From contig OU015493.1 in the NCBI GenBank assembly GCA_907164885.2, forward strand, positions 66,238,126-66,302,125: a stretch of DNA of 64,000 nt. Direction: 5' to 3'. The DNA comes from Dolomedes plantarius. Its lineage: Eukaryota; Arthropoda; Arachnida; Araneae; Dolomedidae. The notes beneath the pieces are model-generated. The model made no database searches. It saw only the letters and a list, made by a program, of their open reading frames with translations, and was not told the DNA's origin. Below are positions 57,646-64,000 of this stretch, one piece after another. The position numbers and the translations under genes are program-made. Numbering within the stretch: the first letter of the stretch is position 1; each line of letters begins with the position of its first letter.

Positions 57646-57761
57646 AAATCGTAGCTGATCATGCCTTCCCAAGACGGGTCTCTCGCCAACAAACTTGAGT
57701 TTCTGCGCCAGCTCGTGCCTGCCTCCCCCAACAACGAGGTACGTCACAAATGGGAATTCAG
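57642..57761 (-). CDS. Internal exon of the minus-strand gene
   Basis: The acceptor is CTCTCTTTTTTTCCAG (excellent) and the donor TTTTTAG|GTACGG. It is 120 bases, phase 1 on both sides, and encodes EFPFVTYLVVGGGRHELAQK and LKFVGERPVLGRHDQLRFL. The opposite strand is also open (MPSQDGSLANKLEFLRQL, with a GTACGT donor), but the minus reading has better splice sites and joins the long exon at 55551 in frame. Confidence 0.65.
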
Positions 57762-58034
57762 CTGGAAAAAAAGAGAGAGTAGAAAATCGGATCAGTTATA
57801 CAGTTTAAAATACATGCATGCAGAATGTTATGTTTTTTTTAGATGTAAAATGTTTCCTTACATGAAGAGCAATTTTATTGCTGTTCCACGGGGAAATTAT
57901 TGCTTTCAAAGAGTAGGTTATGAAGCTTTCAGAGAAATAAACTAATGAAAACTACTTTGATTCACACGAGAGAGGTACTCCATGATAATTCGTCTGAAAT
58001 AAACCACTATAGTATTTTTTTCTCTATGTGTTAA

Positions 58035-58386
58035 CCTTTAGCTTACGGGGCCCATTTTTCCGATTCCCTCTTTAGAACGGAAAATTTTGTACCCCCTTTG
58101 TAAGTACGGCCATTAAGGGGGTTATATATATATATATATATATAGTAGAATTTCGATCAATCGTTCTACGAATCATCGTTTTCCCGTATGTGTCGTTTAT
58201 TTCACCCAGTCCCGGCGGTCATATTGCTTTGTTATGGTCCCGCATATATCGTTTTTCCGCATTTATCGTTCAGTTCAGTAGGTCCCTTGAAATACGATAG
58301 ATCGAGATTCCACTGTATATATATATATACTCATTCTTGGGCCTGTATTCTTGGGATACATGCTATCCCATTCCGTTAGGAAAGGG
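58035..58386. mobile_element. piggyBac-like MITE (TTAA flanks)
   Basis: TTAA lies at 58031-58034 and 58387-58390. The ends CCTTTAGCTTACGGGGCCCA and the inverse of ATCCCATTCCGTTAGGAAAGG match roughly. Another small element with pogo-like ends is nested inside. Confidence 0.65.
58143..58315. mobile_element. pogo-like MITE nested in the piggyBac-like MITE
   Basis: AGTAGAATTTCGATCAATCG at the left and CGATAGATCGAGATTCCACTG at the right are inverted, with TA flanks inside an AT microsatellite. Internal ATCGTT motifs repeat in both orientations. Confidence 0.7.
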
Positions 58387-58389
58387 TTA

Positions 58390-59800
58390 AACACGCATCC
58401 TAAGGATATTCGTACATACACACGTCTCAACTTGTTCACTGCTTCATTGTGGGCACTATGAGAGGGCACCCAGTGAGGGCACTATGAGAGGAGTCAGTAC
58501 AGTAACATCCATACATTAGCCGGTATTTGAACCTAGATCCGCATGGTGTCACCTTGCGATGATAACCCATATTCAAAGTTACTGACGCCCTCAAAGAAGT
58601 AATATTATGAAATTTTCAGACAAATATACTCTTGAAAACTATTTTGAATAGGTGACAAACTTACTCTGGACTGATGCATATGAAATATATCGCTTAGAAA
58701 AAAATGTGTTGACTCAATCGTTCTTCACGTATTATAACGACCTTACCTTCCTTTTTTCCTGCTTTTGGCGGGACTTTAAATGCATGAAATGAGTAGAGAG
58801 ACGACAAAAAAATTGACCTAAATATAGCGATAGAAAACACAGTGTTAATAATGTAATGAAAAGCACCCCAATAAATCAAGTGCATGCACTTTTCCGCATT
58901 ATTAAACAGCTTATTTTCTGCAGAGAATTCACCAAATATTTCTACCGTACCTCGTCAAAGGAAACTCATATATCTTGTCAAAGAAACTCACATTTCAAAG
59001 TCAATTGCGTTTTGCCTCATGGTAGATTTTTATCTGAAGAATACTTTTTCTTTTTAAATCTTTAGATCCTTTCCATCTCCGCGGCAAGATAAAGTTCCAC
59101 GACGATTTGAGGAGGGTTCTATGATAGCTCACTAGGCTATCATAAAACAAACCTGGCAGCGAGTGCAAGCTGAGAAAGAAGGACATTGGCGTTTCTTGAA
59201 TGAGTTTATTTTTAAGACAGTGCTTCGACCTTCTTCCGCATGCGGCTTCATTTGTTCCTCTGCCAGTTTTGGGATGAAGAATATAACAATATCGGCGGGA
59301 GCCTAGGTGATACTTTATGGCGGCAGGTGACGACGGGACTTTTTAATTGAAAGCAAACGCACCGCCACTTTTATCCGCCACTAGAGCAAGAAAAAAAAAA
59401 ATAAATCTTAGAACAAAGACATAGTTGTGAAGTTCTTACTCAAGGTAAGAGGAATTTAAATACCCATGAAGTCTGGTTTGCGACCCAGTTTTGAGTTCCA
59501 TACTTCGCTGTTTTCATATTAGAATTCATAACCCTTTTGTGAGCTTAATTTAGGAATAGTTAGAAACATAATCCTGCTTCTGAATGGGGTTTAAAAAATG
59601 CCTCTAATTTTAATCGCCCAGGGGGAGACATGATCTCAGTTTAAATCATGTAAAGATAGCTAATGACAGATAAAATATGCACCTAAAGCGATGAAATCCT
59701 TCTAACATTTCTTCATAACCCTGAAGAGGCACTATAATAGGTTAATCATTCAAGCAGAGAACAAAATAGATTTTTCAGCGAAAAAATTAGCAAAGTGAAC
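58390..59800. other. No confident gene
   Basis: A small GC-rich block at 59066-59120 follows a good acceptor (CTTTTTAAATCTTTAG) and has a short plus-strand frame. It could be an exon, but nothing identifies its partner. The rest is AT-rich. Confidence 0.3.
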
Positions 59801-59837
59801 ATGCTTATTTTTGCGCCATTACATTATATACACACAT

Positions 59838-60087
<250 letters not shown>

Positions 60088-60554
60088 GGAATTAAATAAA
60101 TTTTTTTAACTATTACAAAGAATGAAAAATCACGTTTTAATAGAAATACTAGCATAGGAGCACGTGGCAGCATTTTTTTATAGAAAAAGTAGATAGAAAA
60201 CCAAAACATGAAGGGGAACCAAAACAAGACTACCAGAAATAAACAGTTTGATGATAACATCTCTTTGTCAAGAGTGACGACAATACCATTAAATGGAGGA
60301 TCATTTCTGAAAGTTATGACCTTCAAGACAGACACAACTTGGCACTGGACAATCCTTCCAAAAAGATCAGTCAGGAATAGACTTTGAAAAGCAGAAGAAT
60401 GCCGTTACAAGTTTGTTTCCTTCCGTCTTTCACGGAACGAGAACTTGAATCAAAGAAATGAAGCAAGGGGTATATTTCAAATACTTCTACAACATAGCTT
60501 AGACATACATCGTTTTAAAATTTACTTTATTTTAACTAAGACATAAAATTTTAT

Positions 60555-61129
60555 CCCTTCAGCGGGCGCACCCGTGTACAGAGTGCAACATTTTCGTAAT
60601 TTTGAATGGTTTGTTTTTACATGTAAGGTTTGAATGTTCTACGCAGTTTCTATTTATACCTACACCCTTTCTAATGCAGGTCTGACTTTCTGACCCTTGT
60701 ATTCCTTTCCATTCATTGGTAGTCGTGATTTAACCGTGGCAACCCAACGATTATACTGGATTACAATACGACAAAAGCAGGAGTTGATGTACTCGATCAA
60801 ATGTGCAGCTATTGCACAGTATCCCGCATATCACGAAAATGGACAATATCATTATTTTTTAGGGTTTTGGATATAATAGGAATCCATTCGCAAGTTGTCC
60901 CTAGATCCAATAAACCGGACAGTTTCGAAATAAAGTGATTGTGTCTGCATTCTTTGGCCTTTAATTATAAATTTATCTCAATGTTATAAACATTTTATAT
61001 CTTGTCATAAAACGCAGAATTATTATTTTCAATTTGAAAAAAAAAGTTTATTACAAAAGGAATAATCAAGGTTGAAAGATACGTTGCCCTTTGTGCCACG
61101 CACCGAAAATTGGCGCACCCGCTGAAGGG
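60555..61129 (+). mobile_element. piggyBac transposon, internally deleted
   Basis: The ends are CCCTTCAGCGGGCGCACCCG and an inverse ending GGCGCACCCGCTGAAGGG. TTAA lies at the right (61130-61133) and TTAT, one change, at the left (60551-60554). A transposase piece is retained in the middle. Confidence 0.9.
60757..60912 (+). pseudogene. piggyBac transposase remnant
   Basis: One frame reads YNTTKAGVDVLDQMCSYCTV, then SRISRKWTISLFFRVLDIIG and IHSQVVP. This is the piggyBac TK(G/A)GVD..LDQM region and the following helix of the DDE domain. About 50 codons remain; catalytic residues upstream and the C-terminal Cys-rich domain are gone. Confidence 0.88.
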
Positions 61130-61133
61130 TTAA

Positions 61134-61491
61134 ATTAAAATTATATGATAGATAATGGTTACATTTAACATTATTTTACAGATAATAGTTATTTAATATT
61201 AAATTTAAACAAAGAGGCGTTTTAATTACATAAAAATATTTGATTTTAAAGACTTATTCAATAACATATACATTAAAGATCTCAATAAATTAATTATGAA
61301 TTTTGTTAGACAAACTAAGATACAACTCGGTATAAACTTCATTATCATTCATTGTAACAAGCTATTAAATTTTGTCACAGAAAATCTATATAAAAACAGA
61401 CCAAGAGTGTACCTGATGGTGGGAAGTTTTCTAGTATGCTCACCAACCTATTTTGTTTTCATATGAGATTGGTGATATTAATAGTAAGGAA
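61134..61491. other. No gene seen
   Basis: AT-rich spacer between the piggyBac element and the SINE. Confidence 0.4.
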
Positions 61492-61501
61492 TTTAATTTA
61501 T

Positions 61502-61797
61502 GCGGCGCCCGGTGGCGTAGTGGTTAAAATCTTCAAACTGCCACACCACAGGTCCAGGGTTCAATCCTGCGACTGGGCAAGGTAGACAGACACAGCCTTT
61601 CATCCCTTGAGTGGGCAGGTAAAATGAGAACGAAACATACTTGGGAACTAACTCTGGGGGTCCCGCGTCTAGTTGACCACCTGACCGAGACATATGATCT
61701 ATTGCAACCTAAGTCCATGGTCAAGAAAGTAGAGATGGGCACCATCGGCCTTGGTCCACATTCGGACTGTTGTGCCATGAGTTTAGTTTCAGTTTAG
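61502..61797 (+). repeat. tRNA-derived SINE (family A) with perfect target duplication
   Basis: The head GGTGGCGTAGTGGTTAAAAT contains an RNA polymerase III A box, and GGTCCAGGGTTCAATCC (61551-61567) is a B box. A 10-base direct repeat TTTAATTTAT flanks it (61492-61501 and 61798-61807). The body of about 210 bases and the short 3' (TTTAG) repeat are non-coding. Open frames across it are chance. Confidence 0.9.
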
Positions 61798-62249
61798 TTT
61801 AATTTATACAGGTAGATTGATGAGTGGATAAATTTTTTATAAAATGACTGAAAAATGGAGTTATTTATATATATGGGACCAGTTATTTATATATATGGGG
61901 GTTTTATATATATGGGACCAGCCATACTCAACCTTTTTCAATCTCGGGCTACATGCCTATGTTTACTACGTTACACTGGCCGCAACATAGCACAATATGT
62001 CTCATAATATAATAATGTCAAAAATAAATCTCAAAACCTAAATGTATTCAAACATTTATTTAAAAAAGAGTGGGCTTTTTTATGTTGAGACAAGCGTTTG
62101 ATTATTTTAAACGAATCAGGTTTGTGCTTGCTACATGCCACTCTCAATATGTCCTCAAGGTAAGAATCAGTTAACCGTTTTCTATTTACGTTCGTCGCAT
62201 ATTTCATTTTGGATTTGGACGATTCAGAAAGTTACGTTGATCTGGGCAC

Positions 62250-63557
62250 TCGTTTCCAAAAATGGCTTATTTTTTACGAAGCTACAAATTAGAATTTAAA
62301 AGAAATTATTTGAATAGAAAGAACATCTCTCCAAGTTTTAATATCAACAGATTTCGATGTGCGCACCTTTTGTAGCTCGAGAAACATCTAAACGGTAATC
62401 CAATTCTCTCCAAGAGACGAATTACTCTCCAAGTTATTAGACTCTCCAAGTTATTAGACGAATTACTTGAATGATACGTTTCTTCAACTCCTCCACAGTT
62501 TCATTTTTTTGTTTATACATAATTTTTTTTGTTTATACACACATTTTTTGTTTATACACTAACTAGCTGAATACCCGTACTTCGCTACGGAATACATTCA
62601 AATTAAATACAACGATCAATGTACGCAATTGGTGTAAAAAACAAAAACAAAAAAAATATTTATAAAAAAATCGTAACGGATATTTTTATAGACAAAATAA
62701 TGCAAAAGAAAATATTCAAATTAAATTTAATAGAACATACTAAAGAAAATAGTATAGTTAATATAGTACAGTTTGAGGAACATATCTTTCACTGTATTTT
62801 AATATTTTTTTGGATAATGTCCAATCGTCTGCCGCATTAGCAAGAAATTTTTTTTTTGTCTATTTCGTTGTTATGCACGTGACGATAAATTAATTTAAAG
62901 TACCAGAAAAAGAAATCACGGGATCAGCATTTAATAAATTAAATTCTAAAAATCAATCTTTAAAAATTCACCAAAAATCACAAAATGGAGGTAAAGATTC
63001 GAAAAAGATCTCATTTTAAAGGATTTTTTATAATCTTTCTCGTGATATAAATTTTATAACCCTCAAATTCTGATTTTAAACGCAAACTTAAAAAAAGTTA
63101 CAAAAACAGATTAAAAATTTAATTTAAAAAAACCTAAGAAGAATTTTTCAAAAATCTTTCTTAGTGCACCCCTATACTATAAGAAGAATCGCCATGCAGA
63201 ATTTCAGCCCTTTAGGTCCAGCGGTTTGGTCTGTGCTTTGTCAGTCAGTCAGTCAGTCAGTCATCAATCAGTCTGTCAGTCAGTCAATCAGTCATCAATC
63301 AGTCTGTCAGTCAGTCAGTGAGTTACGGATGTGTTTTATATATATAGATAACTCCTGATATGCTACGAAACACTTGGAGAGAACTGGATTACCCTTTATA
63401 CGTTTGTCGTGCTACAAAAGGTGCACACATCGAAATCTATTGATTTTAAAACTTGGGGAGATGTTCTTTCTATTTATAACTTTTTTAAACATTCTAATGG
63501 GTAGTTCCGTAAAAATAAGCCATAACTTTTGGATACTTTTAGCCCGGACACCCTGTA
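62250..63557 (+). mobile_element. Mariner-type MITE, split by Helitron H5
   Basis: The right part (63351-63557) matches 3520-3733 closely, including TGCTACGAAACACTTGGAGA and the end AGCCCGGACACCCTG. The left part (about 62250-62560) matches the other arm of that element but is more diverged. Helitron H5 lies between. Confidence 0.8.
62563..63348 (-). mobile_element. Non-autonomous Helitron, copy H5
   Basis: On the minus strand it starts TCTATATATATAAAACAC and ends GGGTATTCAGCTAG. Near its 5' end a (TCAG)n-type run (GTCAGTCAGTCAGTCAGTCATC) is expanded compared with other copies. No coding was found. Confidence 0.85.
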
Positions 63558-63659
63558 TGTTTACAAAAGCACCTGCCTGATAATAAGTGTGAATGTCTCC
63601 GGTCGCACATAAAAACTTGGTGGGCCGCAGTTTGAGTACCCTTGGTCTAGACATTAGAT

Positions 63660-63973
63660 CAGAGGTGTCAAACTCAAAGGCTACCTTGGGCCAAACAAAC
63701 AAGGTTTAACTATAGGTGGGCCGAAAAAAAAATCAATATTAATAGAAACGTAGGTTTATTTACCTAATTACAGTATATTCAACATAAATATATGCATTTT
63801 GTTTAATAATAGCAAAAAAGAGTATCATTAAAAAAACATTTAGCGAATTCTTCCTATCTTATTATAATTCTGCGTCGGTTATTTTATTATATATTATTGT
63901 GTGCCAATATATTGGCCGGGCCGCAAAAATGTTCGTCGCGGGACGCATGCGGCCCGAGAGTTTGACACCCCTG
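63660..63973. mobile_element. hAT MITE with perfect 8-base target duplication
   Basis: The ends are CAGAGGTGTCAAACTC and GAGTTTGACACCCCTG. CATTAGAT occurs at 63652-63659 and 63974-63981. The interior has GGGCCG-type motifs near both ends and no coding sequence. Confidence 0.93.
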
Positions 63974-64000
63974 CATTAGATCATTAGAAAATATATCTAG

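Larger units (their letters stand above)
55178..57761 (-). other. Minus-strand gene of unknown family (partial gene span)
   Basis: At least two exons join in frame: 57761-57642 and 55551-55178, with a third possible exon at 56086-55833. All acceptors are AG and the joins are phase 1. The visible product is about 163 residues at the C-terminus; the exons before 57761 were not found. It contains several cysteines and no obvious membrane segment. A faint resemblance to the last part of lipocalins (a YVLVCEF...DACVLI stretch) is not enough to assign a family. Confidence 0.6.
61918..63645. mobile_element. hAT element carrying a mariner-type MITE and a Helitron
   Basis: CCAGCCATACTCAACCTTTTT at the left and GGGCCGCAGTTTGAGTACCC/CTTGG at the right are rough inverted ends. 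The right end contains the hAT-typical GGGCCGCA. No target duplication was found. Removing the nested pieces leaves about 420 bases. Confidence 0.6.

Noticed and set aside
57655..57735. Plus-strand exon reading MPSQDGSLANKLEFLRQL with a GTACGT donor
   Set aside because: It is open and could splice in frame to 59066, but the upstream acceptor is poor and the opposite strand has a better acceptor and an in-frame partner exon.
61493..61778. Minus-strand frames across the SINE
   Set aside because: The SINE has pol III boxes and a perfect target duplication, so the frames are chance.

Overview
This is animal nuclear DNA: AT-rich, intron-bearing and packed with transposable elements. The best guess is an arthropod, probably a chelicerate such as a spider. 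That rests on tandem GM2-activator-like (ML-fold) genes, BEL/Pao, mariner, Tc1, hAT, piggyBac and Helitron relics and tRNA-derived SINEs. The species cannot be fixed from sequence alone. No prokaryotic genes, CRISPR array or rRNA genes were seen.

Host genes. Three plus-strand genes for GM2-activator-like secreted lipid-binding proteins lie in tandem. The first (gene 0) is only a 3' end at about 3.89-4.20 kb; its upstream part is missing or buried under a BEL/Pao retrotransposon and a mariner-type MITE. Gene 1 (23.41-34.62 kb) and gene 2 (42.12-48.77 kb) are each complete in four exons, with identical intron phases (1, 2, 0). They encode about 184 and 185 residues. Gene 1 keeps the eight-cysteine pattern of GM2 activator; gene 2 has lost exactly two cysteines, which in the mammalian protein pair with each other. 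A separate minus-strand gene lies at 55.18-57.76 kb. Its exons have compatible splice phases, but I cannot name its family, and it may have two alternative last exons. Other coding-like minus-strand segments that I could not identify lie at 31.27-31.58, 35.08-35.28 and 41.28-41.46 kb.

Mobile DNA fills most of the rest. 0-3.1 kb: BEL/Pao pol and a probable 3' LTR. 3.2-6.9 kb: mariner-type, hAT and other MITEs. 6.6-8.8 kb: two head-to-tail Helitrons, the second with a decayed Pif1-like helicase. 10.8-11.4 kb: a third Helitron fragment. 14.7-17.3 kb: a three-level nest of mariner in hAT in hAT. 17.6-18.0 and 35.5-36.7 kb: two Tigger/pogo elements. 19.7-36.1 kb: four copies of a MITE family that targets TTAA. 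37.1-38.6 kb: a Helitron and a mariner-type remnant. 49.0-50.2 kb: a Tc1-like transposon with broken transposase. 50.9-52.3 kb: a second Helitron type. 58.0-61.1 kb: two piggyBac-type relics. 61.5 kb: a SINE with a perfect target duplication. 61.9-64.0 kb: a Helitron in a mariner-type MITE in a hAT, followed by a separate hAT MITE.

The nesting gives relative ages, and several insertions have exact target-site duplications or empty-site paralogs inside the window. The most interesting points are the GM2-activator-like tandem array with its cysteine-pair loss, the minus-strand gene with candidate alternative 3' exons, and two hAT insertions at the same nucleotide site in two copies of another repeat.
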